A model generated the notes under the pieces. It was not told the origin of the DNA. It searched no databases and saw nothing but the letters and a program-made list of their open reading frames with translations. 64,000 nt of DNA from Flavimaribacter sp024343425 (GTDB taxonomy: Bacteria > Pseudomonadota > Alphaproteobacteria > Rhizobiales > Rhizobiaceae): NCBI GenBank assembly GCA_965227645.1, contig OZ245773.1, positions 3,162,001-3,226,000 of the forward strand. Direction: 5' to 3'. Below are positions 52,798 to 62,021 of the stretch, piece after piece. The translations under genes and the position numbers were made by a program. Position 1 is the stretch's first letter. Every line of letters begins with the position of its first letter.

Positions 52798-53436
52798 TCA
52801 GTTGGCCTCCTTCACATTGGCGATCGCTTCCACCCGGGTGGTTCGCGGCAGACCGATGATCGCGTCGGGTCCGGCAAGCACGAGGTCGACGCCCCGCGGA
52901 AACTTGCCGCAATTCGCCTTCCAGAGCGCTGGAAAGGCGTCCGGCAATCCGGCGGGCCGGATAACGGCGCAATCCTTGATGCCTGGTCCCCTTAGCTCCA
53001 GCGCCGGGCCGCCCTGCAGAGACGGCAACTGCACGATGAGGGTAGTGGAGCGATCGGGATATTCCTGCGTGCCTTGCGCGAAATTCTCGAAAGACGAAAT
53101 GTGTCCCGGATCGGCGAGGATCGCGAAATGCGCGTCCAGCGCCTGATCCGTCAGCGGCGCCGAGGTGTGAAAGGCAAGCCACGACCGCGCCTTTTCCTCC
53201 CGTGCGATGACAGGCCCCAGCCAGATGACGGTGTCGTGGTCGAACAGGGTCGCCGCAAGCGCGCCGGCGACCGCCGTCAGCGGCGCGGGCGGCGCAACGT
53301 TCGTCTCGATCGCATGAGGCGCGCCGGGATTGGCCATTGCGTTCATCAGCTGGCGGAACACCGCCTGCGCCTCAAAAACCGGGTTGGCGAAGCCGCCGGT
53401 GATCGCCTGGGCCGCATTCGTCTGTGTCGCCGGCAT
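52798..53436 (-). CDS. phnH: C-P lyase core subunit PhnH
   Basis: 212 residues from ATG 53436, overlapping the phnG stop (TGATG). The segment FANPVFEAQAVFRQLMNAMANPGAP matches the PhnH N-terminus. It has no active site of its own and supports the PhnGHIJ complex. Confidence 0.95.
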   Translation of the reverse strand: MPATQTNAAQAITGGFANPVFEAQAVFRQLMNAMANPGAPHAIETNVAPPAPLTAVAGALAATLFDHDTVIWLGPVIAREEKARSWLAFHTSAPLTDQALDAHFAILADPGHISSFENFAQGTQEYPDRSTTLIVQLPSLQGGPALELRGPGIKDCAVIRPAGLPDAFPALWKANCGKFPRGVDLVLAGPDAIIGLPRTTRVEAIANVKEAN

Positions 53437-53918
53437 CAGTCTTCTCCCCTGACCATCGTGAAGAAATCCACCTTGGTGGCGGCCGCTTCGGCGGCCCGGC
53501 TGTCTGTGCGCGCCTGCACGCGCCGGCGCACCGGCGCAAGCACCGCGTCCTCGACATGATCGCGGGTCTGCTCGTCCTGCCAAAGCGCATCGAAGATCGC
53601 CGCATAGCGAACCTTGCCTTTCGCTGTGCCCAGCGCATAGGCGTGACCCACCTGACCCGTCGACAAACGCACCGTGGCGCGGGTCACCGTAGCCTCGCCA
53701 AAATTGAAGGGCGATCCGCCGCCGCCGATCCGTCCTCTCAGCATGACCAGTCCGGTCTCCGGCCCTCTCACAGGCTCCACCCCGGGCTTGTCCCGCCAGT
53801 CTTTCCAGGCCGTCTCAAGCTCTGCCTGCGTGGCCCGGGCCAGAACGGCCATTGCCTCGCGCCTCGATGTCTCGTCCATCGCGGACTCGTCGGCGGTCAT
53901 GTTTTCCTGTTTTGCCAT
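53436..53918 (-). CDS. phnG: C-P lyase core subunit PhnG
   Basis: 160 residues from ATG 53918; a TTG four codons upstream is possible. RREAMAVLARATQAELE and GPETGLVMLRGRIGGGGSPFNFGEATVTRA are PhnG hallmarks. It is the first gene of the phnGHIJKL operon, divergent from phnF across an 81-base gap containing a palindromic operator and a PHO-box-like repeat. Confidence 0.95.
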   Translation of the reverse strand: MAKQENMTADESAMDETSRREAMAVLARATQAELETAWKDWRDKPGVEPVRGPETGLVMLRGRIGGGGSPFNFGEATVTRATVRLSTGQVGHAYALGTAKGKVRYAAIFDALWQDEQTRDHVEDAVLAPVRRRVQARTDSRAAEAAATKVDFFTMVRGED

Positions 53919-53932
53919 TGCAACGCTCAACC

Positions 53933-53958
53933 TGTCTATTCATCTAGACAACTAGACA
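53933..53958. promoter_or_regulatory. Candidate PhnF operator between phnG and phnF
   Basis: Inverted repeat TGTCTA-TTCATC-TAGACA (53933-53950) with a third half-site TAGACA two bases on (53953-53958). It is centred in the divergent promoter, as expected for a GntR/HutC-type dimer. Binding by the adjacent PhnF is inference. Confidence 0.6.
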
Positions 53959-53978
53959 TTCTCTGTGTATAGCAGATA

Positions 53979-53995
53979 GCGACAGAGGATGACAG
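53979..53995 (-). promoter_or_regulatory. PHO-box-like direct repeat upstream of phnG
   Basis: Minus strand CTGTCAT-CCT-CTGTCGC: one perfect and one 5-of-7 heptamer. The spacer is 3 bases, not the usual 4, so this is a weaker call. It lies 61-77 bases before the phnG ATG, upstream of the PhnF site. Confidence 0.35.
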
Positions 53996-53999
53996 CCTT

Positions 54000-54755
54000 G
54001 TGACAATCGAAACCATTGAACGCCGCAGCGGCATTTCCGTATGGCGACAGATCGCCGACCGCATACGCATGGCCATCAGCGCCGGCGAATTCGACGACAC
54101 CGGCGCCCTGCCCGGCGAAATGGCGCTGGCGCGGCGGTTTCAGGTCAACCGGCATACGGTGCGAAGCGCCATCGCGGCGCTCGCGAATGAAGGCGTGCTT
54201 CGCGTCGAACAGGGACGCGGCACCTTCATCGTCAGGCGATCGCGTCTGAAATATCCGATCGGACGTCGTACGCGCTTCACCGAGGGGTTGGCCGGTCAGG
54301 CGCGCGCCCTGGAAGCGCGGCTGAAAGCCGTCCAGAACGGTCCCGCAGACGCCGACATCGCCCGCGCGCTGGAACTCGAGACCGGGGCGTCGGTCACCTG
54401 CCTTGAAACCGTGCACTACGCCGACGGCGTCCCCGTCTCGTCGGCCCGCAACTGGTTCGACGCGGAGCGCTTTCCGCAGATCGGCGATCTCTATCGGGAA
54501 CTCGGCTCCGTCACGGCCTGCCTGAAACGTCTTGGCGTCGCCGACTATGTGCGCGTTTCAACGCGCGTTTCGGCGCATCACGCCGAACCGGAACTGCTCG
54601 ACGAGCTCAATCTTTCCGCCGGCGCTGTCGTGTTGAAAACCGAAGGCGTCAACGCCGAGATGGACGGAAGGCGGCTCGAATATTCCGTCACCTGCTTCGC
54701 CGCCGACCGCATAGAACTCGACATCGACCACACGGCCCGCCAGTTCAGTAGCTGA
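54000..54755 (+). CDS. phnF: GntR-family regulator of phosphonate metabolism PhnF
   Basis: 251 residues from GTG 54000. N-terminal GntR winged helix (LPGEMALARRFQVNRHTVRSAIAALANEGVLRVEQGRGTFI), C-terminal HutC/UTRA effector domain. It should repress phnGHIJKL until a phosphonate or phosphate-ester ligand binds. It is divergent from phnG and shares the 81-base promoter region. Confidence 0.92.
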   Translation: MTIETIERRSGISVWRQIADRIRMAISAGEFDDTGALPGEMALARRFQVNRHTVRSAIAALANEGVLRVEQGRGTFIVRRSRLKYPIGRRTRFTEGLAGQARALEARLKAVQNGPADADIARALELETGASVTCLETVHYADGVPVSSARNWFDAERFPQIGDLYRELGSVTACLKRLGVADYVRVSTRVSAHHAEPELLDELNLSAGAVVLKTEGVNAEMDGRRLEYSVTCFAADRIELDIDHTARQFSS

Positions 54756-54877
54756 CGCTTGCATCATGCCTCGATTTCCCGCATTGCTCGTATATCGGAT
54801 GGCGTTATGCTGCTCCATGACCCGGAATTTCACCGATCCTGAAACGGATTGATCGAGGCAGGACGGAGGACCAACGA

Positions 54878-55192
54878 ATGTCGAAATCGTCGACTACCAC
54901 GATTGAGTTTCTGCCGAACCCACACCCCGGCGAAATACTGCTGGAGGAGTTCCTGAAGCCACTCGGCCTCAGTCAGAACGCGATCGCGCGCGCCCTTCAT
55001 GTTCCGCCGCGCAGGATCAATGAAATCGTTCTTGGCAAGCGCGCCGTCACCGCCGACACCGATCTTCGTCTCGCGCGCTATTTTGGCATGTCGGAAGGTT
55101 TCTTCCTGGGTTTGCAGGCGGATTACGAACTGATGGAGCGACGCCGGGAAATCGAAGCAGATCTGGACACAATCAAACCGAGAGCTGCCTGA
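54878..55192 (+). CDS. HigA-family addiction-module antitoxin, no toxin gene seen
   Basis: 104 residues with ACGGAGGACC upstream. The core HPGEILLEEFLKPLGLSQNAIARALHVPPRRINEIVLGKRAVT is the XRE/HigA helix-turn-helix. HigB toxin genes normally lie just before higA; the 122 bases between phnF and this gene contain no such frame, and the next gene is convergent. It is therefore an orphan, acting either as a plain regulator or as an antidote to a distant toxin. Confidence 0.85.
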   Translation: MSKSSTTTIEFLPNPHPGEILLEEFLKPLGLSQNAIARALHVPPRRINEIVLGKRAVTADTDLRLARYFGMSEGFFLGLQADYELMERRREIEADLDTIKPRAA

Positions 55193-55195
55193 TCC

Positions 55196-56356
55196 TTACT
55201 TCCGATCTTTCAGATGTGCGGCAAACCGGAAACTCTCCGGCAGGTCGGGCGTCCCGCCCGTCGCAAGATCGATCACGCATTCGGCCATCTTGTGCGCTAT
55301 TCCGAAGGTGATCTTGAAACCGCCTGTCGCCACGATGACGTCGGGATGGTCCGGGAGCACGCCGATCATCGGGTTGCGGCCGGCGGCGCGCGGGCGCAGG
55401 CCCGCCCAACGTTCGATCACCGGCGCGCCGGCGATCGCCGGACAAAGCCGCCGCGCCTTGTCGAGCACTGTGTCCAGCGCCGCATCCGTCGAAAATGGCG
55501 CGTCGAACCGCTGCTCGCTGGTGCTGCCGACCGCCACCCGCCCGCCGTCATGCACGATGACATAGGTTCCGTCGTGGAAAACCAGCGGGAGATCGTCGTC
55601 AAGCTCCGCCGCGAGCAACGCCGACTGCCCCTTGACCGGACGGCCGTAGGAAGCGGCCTCGCCGCCCAGCAATTGGCCGAGAATCGGGAAGGTCTCGTAT
55701 CCCGCCGATAGCACTGTCCGACCCGCCATGATCCTTTTGCCGCCCGACGTCTCGACCACACCGTCGGCGCAGGCCGCAAGGGCCTCGCCCTCGATGATCC
55801 GGACGCGGGCTTCGATACTCCTGCGCAGCGCCGCCAGATAGGATCGCGGATCAATGCGCGCCGCCAGTGTGTCGACGACAAGCCCGAGCGGCATGGCGTC
55901 CGCCGCCGGCCAGCCGTCGCGGCGCGACTGCTCGACGATCTCCCAGCCAAAGCCGGTTTCCGGGGTTTTCCAGTTCTGCCGCGCCGCGGCGGTCTGTTTT
56001 GCGGCGATGTCGGCGAAACTTTCCTTCCATAGCGGCATCAGGCGGCCGCAGCGGTGATAGCCGCAGTCGAGCCCTGTCTCCTCCTCGATGGCGCGCACGA
56101 GGTCGGGAAGCGACGTAAGGGCTTCAAACTGGAATTTTTTCTTGGCGTCCCAGCGTTCCGGCAGATGCGGGATGAGCGCGCCGAGCAGCCCGCCGCTGGC
56201 GCCTGAACCGATGCGATCCTTCTCGATCAGGATCGTATCGAGCCCCCTCAAAGCGGCGTGGCGCGCAATCCACAGGCCAAAAACCCCGCCGCCAACAACC
56301 AGCAGGTCACATGACAAGTCAGCAGTTCGGGGACTATAGGTGCGGGGCGCAGTCAT
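55196..56356 (-). CDS. FAD-dependent oxidoreductase, DAO family, probable MnmC oxidase half
   Basis: 386 residues from ATG 56356; an upstream start at 56389 is possible. Rossmann motif DLLVVGGGVFGLWIARHAAL; the DAO-type tail GLRPRAAGRNPMIGVLPDHPDVIVATGGFKITFG. Its partner is the divergent MnmD gene, so it is best read as the separate FAD domain of MnmC, converting carboxymethylaminomethyl-uridine in tRNA to aminomethyl-uridine. A generic amino-acid oxidase cannot be excluded. Confidence 0.75.
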   Translation of the reverse strand: MTAPRTYSPRTADLSCDLLVVGGGVFGLWIARHAALRGLDTILIEKDRIGSGASGGLLGALIPHLPERWDAKKKFQFEALTSLPDLVRAIEEETGLDCGYHRCGRLMPLWKESFADIAAKQTAAARQNWKTPETGFGWEIVEQSRRDGWPAADAMPLGLVVDTLAARIDPRSYLAALRRSIEARVRIIEGEALAACADGVVETSGGKRIMAGRTVLSAGYETFPILGQLLGGEAASYGRPVKGQSALLAAELDDDLPLVFHDGTYVIVHDGGRVAVGSTSEQRFDAPFSTDAALDTVLDKARRLCPAIAGAPVIERWAGLRPRAAGRNPMIGVLPDHPDVIVATGGFKITFGIAHKMAECVIDLATGGTPDLPESFRFAAHLKDRK

Positions 56357-57071
56357 GAGAGGCGGATCAGTGGGCAATAGCGAAAGCAACAGGGGGCTGG
56401 AATGGCATGTGGGTGATATGCCCTACTCCACCCGCTTTGGCGACCATTTTTACGCCCGCAGCGACGGCCGCGCGGAGTGCGCCCATGTCTTCATCGCCGG
56501 CAACGGATTGCCGAATCGCTGGCGCGGGCGCGACGCATTCACAATCGCAGAACTCGGCTTCGGCACGGGCCTGAACTTCCTGGAGACCTGGCGGCAATGG
56601 CGCGAGCACCGCCATCCCTCGGCGCGTCTGCGCTTCGTCAGCTTCGAGGCCTTTCCCATGCGCGCCGCAGAAATGCGTCGCGCGCTCGGACCCTGGCCGC
56701 AGCTCGAATCGCTCGCCGACGCCCTCAGCCGCGCCTGGCCGGACAATCCGCCAAACCTGTTCGCGCAGGATTTCGATGATGGCGTTCGTCTGGAAGTCCA
56801 TGTCGGAGAAGCCCTTGATCGAGTTTGCAACTGGCGGGAACAAGCGGACGCCTGGTATCTCGACGGCTTCGCCCCGTCGCGCAATCCCGACATGTGGTCG
56901 CCGGCATTGATGCAGGCGGTTTTCGATCACACGGTTCCCGGCGGCGGCTTCGCCACCTATTCCGCAGCGGGCTGGGTCCGCCGCAATCTTGCGGCGACCG
57001 GTTTTGAGGTATTGAAGCAACCCGGCTTTGCCGGAAAACGCGACATGAGCGTCGGCGTCCGCCGGGATTAG
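56355..57071 (+). CDS. mnmD: tRNA 5-aminomethyl-2-thiouridine methyltransferase MnmD
   Basis: 238 residues from ATG 56355; GTG 56370 is an alternative. MnmD motifs: DMPYSTRFGDHFYA, IAELGFGTGLNFLETW (SAM), and WYLDGFAPSRNPDMWSPAL. It methylates aminomethyl-uridine at tRNA position 34. As written, its ATG and that of the FAD gene share the CATG palindrome at 56354-56357. Its stop overlaps the convergent permease gene by 4 bases. Confidence 0.9.
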   Translation: MRGGSVGNSESNRGLEWHVGDMPYSTRFGDHFYARSDGRAECAHVFIAGNGLPNRWRGRDAFTIAELGFGTGLNFLETWRQWREHRHPSARLRFVSFEAFPMRAAEMRRALGPWPQLESLADALSRAWPDNPPNLFAQDFDDGVRLEVHVGEALDRVCNWREQADAWYLDGFAPSRNPDMWSPALMQAVFDHTVPGGGFATYSAAGWVRRNLAATGFEVLKQPGFAGKRDMSVGVRRD

Positions 57072-57925
57072 CCCGGCGTCATGCCGCGCAGGCGTTCGGA
57101 GCGGCGCCGCAGCAATTCGAGCGTCGTGAGCAGCGCAATCGATATCGCCACCAGCAGCGTTGCGACGGCGAGGATAGTCGGTGATATCTGCTCTCGAAGT
57201 CCGGTGAACATCTGCCATGGCAGCGTCTTTTGCGCCGCCGATCCGAGGAACAGAACGACCACCACTTCGTCGAAGGAGGTGATGAAGGCGAACAGCGCGC
57301 CTGAGACGACGCCCGGCAGGATCAGCGGCATCTGCACCTTGAAGAAGGTTGTCACCGGATCGGCGCCGAGATTGGCGGCGGCCCGCACGAGGCTCTGGTC
57401 GAATCCGACGAGCGTCGCCGTCACCGTAATGATGACAAACGGGGTGCCGAGAGCCGCATGGGCCAGGACAACCCCCATATAGGTCCCCTGCAGGCCGATG
57501 CGGGAATAGAAGAAATACATGCCGGCGGCCGAAATGATCAGCGGCACGATCATCGGCGAGATCAGCAACGCCATGACGGCCGAGCGGAAAGGCATGTTGG
57601 ATTGTGACAGGCCGATGGCGGCAAGCGTGCCGAATGCGGTGGCGAAGAGAGTCGCGACCGGAGCGATCGAAAACGAGTTCCACATCGCGGATTGCCAGTC
57701 CGGATTGGTGAAAAAGTCACGATAATGCTTGAGCGAATAGCCTTCCGGGTCCAGCGCCAGCATTTTCGGCGTGAAGGTGAAGAAATCTTCAGCGTTGAAG
57801 GACAGCGGGATGATGATCAGGACCGGGAAGATCAGGAAGAAGAAGATCAGCCCGCAAATGACCCGGAACGAGTAGAACCAGGCGCGTTGTCCGGCGGAAG
57901 CATAGGGCGGAAGTGCGGAAGCCAT
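57068..57925 (-). CDS. Polyamine-type ABC permease, PotC-like
   Basis: 285 residues with six transmembrane segments and the permease loop RAAANLGADPVTTFFKVQMPLILPG. It follows the PotB-like gene by 3 bases and forms the second channel chain of the importer. Confidence 0.9.
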   Translation of the reverse strand: MASALPPYASAGQRAWFYSFRVICGLIFFFLIFPVLIIIPLSFNAEDFFTFTPKMLALDPEGYSLKHYRDFFTNPDWQSAMWNSFSIAPVATLFATAFGTLAAIGLSQSNMPFRSAVMALLISPMIVPLIISAAGMYFFYSRIGLQGTYMGVVLAHAALGTPFVIITVTATLVGFDQSLVRAAANLGADPVTTFFKVQMPLILPGVVSGALFAFITSFDEVVVVLFLGSAAQKTLPWQMFTGLREQISPTILAVATLLVAISIALLTTLELLRRRSERLRGMTPG

Positions 57926-57928
57926 GAT

Positions 57929-59197
57929 CTATCCCAGTTTAACGTTGTCGATGCCGACGATCCGGTCGTACAGCCAGTAGAGAACCAGAACCACGGTCAG
58001 CAGGATCACGCCGAGCGCTGCAGCCAGTCCCCAATTGAGCGAAGACGATATGTGGTATGCGATCCGGTTCGAGATGAAGATGCCTGACGTGCCGCCGACC
58101 AGTTCCGGCGTGATGTAGTAACCGATCGACAGAATGAACACGAGAATACTGCCGGCGCCGATGCCTGGCACCGTCTGCGGGAAATAGACCCGCCAAAAGG
58201 CGTACCAGTCGGAAGCGCCCATGCTCTTGGCCGCCCGCATATAGGTCGGCGAAATCGTTTTCATCACCGAGAACAGCGGCAAGATCATGAAGGGCAGCAG
58301 GATATGCGTCATCGCAATCACCGTGCCGGTCTGGTTGTTGATCAGCTGCAATCGTGAATCGTCGGCGACGAGACCGACCCACACCAGTGTGTCGTTGATC
58401 ACGCCTTGCTGCTGAAGAAGCACCTTCCAGGCCGATGTGCGCACGAGAAGCGACGTCCAGAACGGCAGCAGCACCAGGATCATCAGCAGGTTCGACGTTC
58501 GCATCGGCAGGTTGGACAAGAGGAAGGCGATCGGATAGCCGAGCAGAATGCACATCACCGTGATGGTCACGGACAAAAGCATGGTCCGCCAGAACAGGAA
58601 AAGATAGATGCGTTCATCGGATTCCTTGAACCCAAGTCCGTCTTCCGGCGTGCGCTCGGCGTCGACGGCCGCGAGAAAATACCCGGCCGTGATCGGCGAA
58701 CTGAACTGCTTGATAACCTGCCAAGTCTTGGGCGTTCCCCAGTCCTTGTCAACCGCTATGAACTGTTTGGTGTAGTTGCCTTCGTCCATGCGCTTGACGC
58801 GCCGGCCGGTTTTGCGAAACAGGCTGGACATGCCCGGATTTTCGTAGTTGAGGCGCGATCCGAGACGCGTATGGGTCTTTTCTTCAGCGGCGATCTTGAG
58901 GTCCCGCGCCAGCGCGGCGAACACGTCCTCGTTGGGAATTTCACCGGAGCCCTCGTCCCAGACTTCCAGCGCCACCACGGTCTCGGGCAGCGTTTCGGAT
59001 ACGATGTCGTTTTCCACCGACCGATAAAGCATATCGGCGATCGGCGCGGTGAAGGTAATGAGAATGAATAACAAAAGCGGTGTGACAAGCAGGAAGGCGC
59101 GCAATTTCTGGCGGCGCGTGGCGCGCGCTATACTGACCTTGAGCGGGACCCCGTCCCGGGTCGTCAGCACTGGGCTTGTCTCTGCCGTATCCGTCAT
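57929..59197 (-). CDS. Polyamine-type ABC permease, PotB-like, with long N-terminal periplasmic loop
   Basis: 422 residues, longer than the usual ~280. After the first helix (~33-55) a ~140-residue hydrophilic loop precedes the remaining helices, and the motif RAAKSMGASDWYAFWRVYFPQTVPG is near residue 340. This extended PotB form is common in alphaproteobacterial importers. It pairs with the PotC-like chain. Confidence 0.9.
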   Translation of the reverse strand: MTDTAETSPVLTTRDGVPLKVSIARATRRQKLRAFLLVTPLLLFILITFTAPIADMLYRSVENDIVSETLPETVVALEVWDEGSGEIPNEDVFAALARDLKIAAEEKTHTRLGSRLNYENPGMSSLFRKTGRRVKRMDEGNYTKQFIAVDKDWGTPKTWQVIKQFSSPITAGYFLAAVDAERTPEDGLGFKESDERIYLFLFWRTMLLSVTITVMCILLGYPIAFLLSNLPMRTSNLLMILVLLPFWTSLLVRTSAWKVLLQQQGVINDTLVWVGLVADDSRLQLINNQTGTVIAMTHILLPFMILPLFSVMKTISPTYMRAAKSMGASDWYAFWRVYFPQTVPGIGAGSILVFILSIGYYITPELVGGTSGIFISNRIAYHISSSLNWGLAAALGVILLTVVLVLYWLYDRIVGIDNVKLG

Positions 59198-59268
59198 CGT
59201 TCCGCCTGAAATCTCTTAAATTCCGATAGGGGAGAGGACGGGGAAGACCCCGTCCTCCATTGGTCAGT

Positions 59269-60363
59269 CTACTGGGTCAACCAGGCCTGGAACTTCGCAT
59301 CCAGATCGTCGCGATTGTCAGCCCACCATTCGTAGTTATAGAGGAAGGTGTTCTTCGCGTTGTTCGGATCGGTCGGCATGTGCGGAGCCATTTCGATACC
59401 GAGATCGGCGTGCTTGCCGACAAGCGGAGCGGAAGACTTGCGGGCCGGACCGTACGAGATGTACTTGGCCTGGTCGGCAAGGCGCTGCGTGTCGGTTGCG
59501 AAGTAGATGTAGTCCATGGCGCGCTTCAGGCGATCTTCAGGCAGGCCGGCGGGAATGATCCAGCCGTCCAGGTCGAACACCTGTGCGTCCCAGAGCATGG
59601 CTACCGGCTGATCCTGCTCCTCGATGACCGAGAACAGACGACCGTTGTAGGTCGAACCCATGACGACTTCGCCGTCGGCCAGAAGCTGCGGCGTTTCGGC
59701 GCCGGCGGACCACCAGATGACATCGTCCTTGATGGTGTCGAGCTTGGCCAGAGCCTGGTCGACGCCTTCCGGCGTGGACAGCACGTCATAGATATCTTCC
59801 TTCGCAACGCCGTCGCAGAGCAGAGCCCATTCGACGTTGTTGATCGGACGCTTTTCAAGCGAACGCTTGCCCGGATACTTCTCCGTGTCGAAAATCGCGC
59901 AAATATCCGTCGGCGGCTCGTCGCCAACCTTGTCCGTGCGGTAGCCGAAGGTCGTCGAATAGACGATTTGCGGAATGAAGCACTCGGAAACCAGAAGGTC
60001 GCCGAAGTCTTCGGAAGCAGGCGTGCCGTCCGGAGCCGGAGCCAGATCCTTGTCCGGGTCGATCTCGACAGCCAGGCCTTCGTCGCAGAGGCGGATGGCG
60101 TCGGATGCGACGACGTCAACAACGTCCCAGGTCACATTGCCGGCTTCGTTCATGGCGCGCAGCTTGGCGACCGCCTCGTTGGACGATTCGTCGTTGATGA
60201 TGTTCACATCCGGATTCATCGCCATGTAAGGCTTGTGATAGGCGTTGTTCTGGGAAGCGGAATATGCGCCGCCCCAGGATACGATCGTCATATCCTCTGC
60301 AAATGCCGCAGGAACGCTCACAGTGAGCGCCGTCGCGGCGATCAGAAGAGATTTGAGTTTCAT
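59269..60363 (-). CDS. Polyamine-type ABC substrate-binding protein, PotD-like
   Basis: 364 residues, signal peptide MKLKSLLIAATALTVSVPAAFA. Mature start MTIVSWGGAYSASQNNAY and WDVVDVVASDAIRLCDEGL fit the PotD/PotF family. It binds a polyamine or related cationic amine; aminophosphonate-binding relatives also exist in this family, which is notable next to the phn genes. Confidence 0.9.
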   Translation of the reverse strand: MKLKSLLIAATALTVSVPAAFAEDMTIVSWGGAYSASQNNAYHKPYMAMNPDVNIINDESSNEAVAKLRAMNEAGNVTWDVVDVVASDAIRLCDEGLAVEIDPDKDLAPAPDGTPASEDFGDLLVSECFIPQIVYSTTFGYRTDKVGDEPPTDICAIFDTEKYPGKRSLEKRPINNVEWALLCDGVAKEDIYDVLSTPEGVDQALAKLDTIKDDVIWWSAGAETPQLLADGEVVMGSTYNGRLFSVIEEQDQPVAMLWDAQVFDLDGWIIPAGLPEDRLKRAMDYIYFATDTQRLADQAKYISYGPARKSSAPLVGKHADLGIEMAPHMPTDPNNAKNTFLYNYEWWADNRDDLDAKFQAWLTQ

Positions 60364-60465
60364 TTCATGCTCCCTTTTTGGATTGGTCCGGGCCTATGGG
60401 TGATCCGGACGCATATTCGGGCATTGATTTTGTCCCAATGCCCAACTTGTGGCCATGCAAATGGC

Positions 60466-61560
60466 CTAACCGACCGGATCGAGCGCTTTGCAATCACGCG
60501 CATACCAGCCGATGTTGATGTCCTGGCCCTCGGAAAGCTTGCGCTCGCCGGACCGGTTGCGAACCTTGACGATAAACTCGTCATTGCCGGCAACCTTCAT
60601 CCGGACGCGCAGATGGTCTCCGAGGTAGATCATTTCCTCGATCTTGCCGGGCACGATGTTATCCATGCCGTCGTCCGGAACTGTCTCGATGCGCTCCGGC
60701 CGCAGCGACAGCGTCGTGCGGTGTCCGACGCCCTCGACGTTGACCCTTTCGGCCTTGAGTTCGGTTCCGTCGTCCAGCTTGACGTCGCAGATATTGTCGT
60801 TGATCGCAGTGACGGTGCCGTTCATCTTGTTGTTTTCGCCGATGAACTGGGCGACAAAGGAGTTCTGCGGCTCCTCGTAGAGCATATCCGGCGCCGAGAG
60901 CTGCTGGATCACCCCGTCGTTGAACACGGCGACGCGGTCCGACATGGTCAGCGCCTCGGTCTGGTCGTGCGTCACGTAGACGACCGTCACGCCGAGGCTC
61001 TCGTGGATATGCTTGATTTCATATTGCATTTGCTCGCGCAGCTGCTTGTCGAGCGCGCCCAGCGGCTCGTCCATGAGGACCAGATCCGGCTCGAACACCA
61101 GGGCGCGGGCGACGGCGACGCGCTGCTGCTGGCCGCCGGAAAGCTGCGCCGGCCGGCGCGATCCGAATTGCGGCAGTTCAACCATTTCCAGGGCGCGCTT
61201 GACTTTTTCCTCCTGTTCGGCCCGGCTCATGCTGCGCACCTGAAGCGGAAAGGCCAGATTTTCCGCAACCGTCATGTGCGGAAACAGCGCGTAGTTCTGG
61301 AACACCATGCCGACGCCGCGTTTGTGCGGCGGCACGTTGTTGATCGGCTTGTCGTTGAGGTAGATTTCGCCGTGGCTGGCTGGCTCGAAACCGGCCAACA
61401 TCATCAGACAGGTCGTCTTGCCGGAGCCGGACGGTCCGAGCATGGTCAGAAATTCGCCCGCCTGGATGTCCAGATTGAGGTTTTTCACGACAAGCGAAAC
61501 GCCATCATAGCTCTTTTGCACCTGATCAAAGCGTACGCTCGCGCCTCTTTCACCTGCCAT
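60466..61560 (-). CDS. Polyamine-type ABC ATP-binding protein, PotA-like
   Basis: 364 residues: Walker A GPSGSGKTT, signature LSGGQQQRVAVARAL, Walker B LVLMDEPLGALD, switch YVTHDQTEAL, then a C-terminal TOBE domain (from ~280). First gene of the importer operon, 102 bases ahead of the binding-protein gene. Confidence 0.92.
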   Translation of the reverse strand: MAGERGASVRFDQVQKSYDGVSLVVKNLNLDIQAGEFLTMLGPSGSGKTTCLMMLAGFEPASHGEIYLNDKPINNVPPHKRGVGMVFQNYALFPHMTVAENLAFPLQVRSMSRAEQEEKVKRALEMVELPQFGSRRPAQLSGGQQQRVAVARALVFEPDLVLMDEPLGALDKQLREQMQYEIKHIHESLGVTVVYVTHDQTEALTMSDRVAVFNDGVIQQLSAPDMLYEEPQNSFVAQFIGENNKMNGTVTAINDNICDVKLDDGTELKAERVNVEGVGHRTTLSLRPERIETVPDDGMDNIVPGKIEEMIYLGDHLRVRMKVAGNDEFIVKVRNRSGERKLSEGQDINIGWYARDCKALDPVG

Positions 61561-62021
61561 GCATCAGTCCCCTCGAAGATATGTCCGCTTCCAGGAATAA
61601 CGCAGCAAACCGCCGCGCCGGCTCCTGAACCGAACCCACGTTGAATTTTGTTTCGGCCCGCGCCGGAATTTCGGCGACGCGCCCGTATGTAGCGGTGGAA
61701 GTTTCACGCGACCGGGAGCGGGCCCGGAAGTGCATAGTGCAGAATTCGCGCTTCCGGCGCGCACCATTTATCGGCGGCCGGACTGTTGGCGGTATCATGC
61801 ATTCCCCATTTGTCGCCTTTGTGGCGTTTATTATCATGGCGTCATAGCATGTTCATTTTTGCGGCGAGATCAACCCGCAAACAAGAACAGAATTTCTCCA
61901 TTTGCGACAATTTTGTGCACTGATTGTATTCTAGTCCTCGCCGCGCCACTTCCCATCCGCCTTCGGCGGTGTTAATGGGACAAAAAACGGTCCAACGAGA
62001 CCAAAAAAATACCGGGGAAGC
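61561..62021. other. 461-base divergent intergenic region between pot-like and liv operons
   Basis: No convincing gene on either strand. It becomes AT-rich from about 61830, where promoters for the rightward liv genes are expected. A GGTC-N6-GACC element at 61992-62005 is too short to assign. Confidence 0.5.

Noticed and set aside
54756..54877. Possible HigB toxin remnant before the antitoxin gene
   Set aside because: Short frames only, with no RelE-like motif on either strand.
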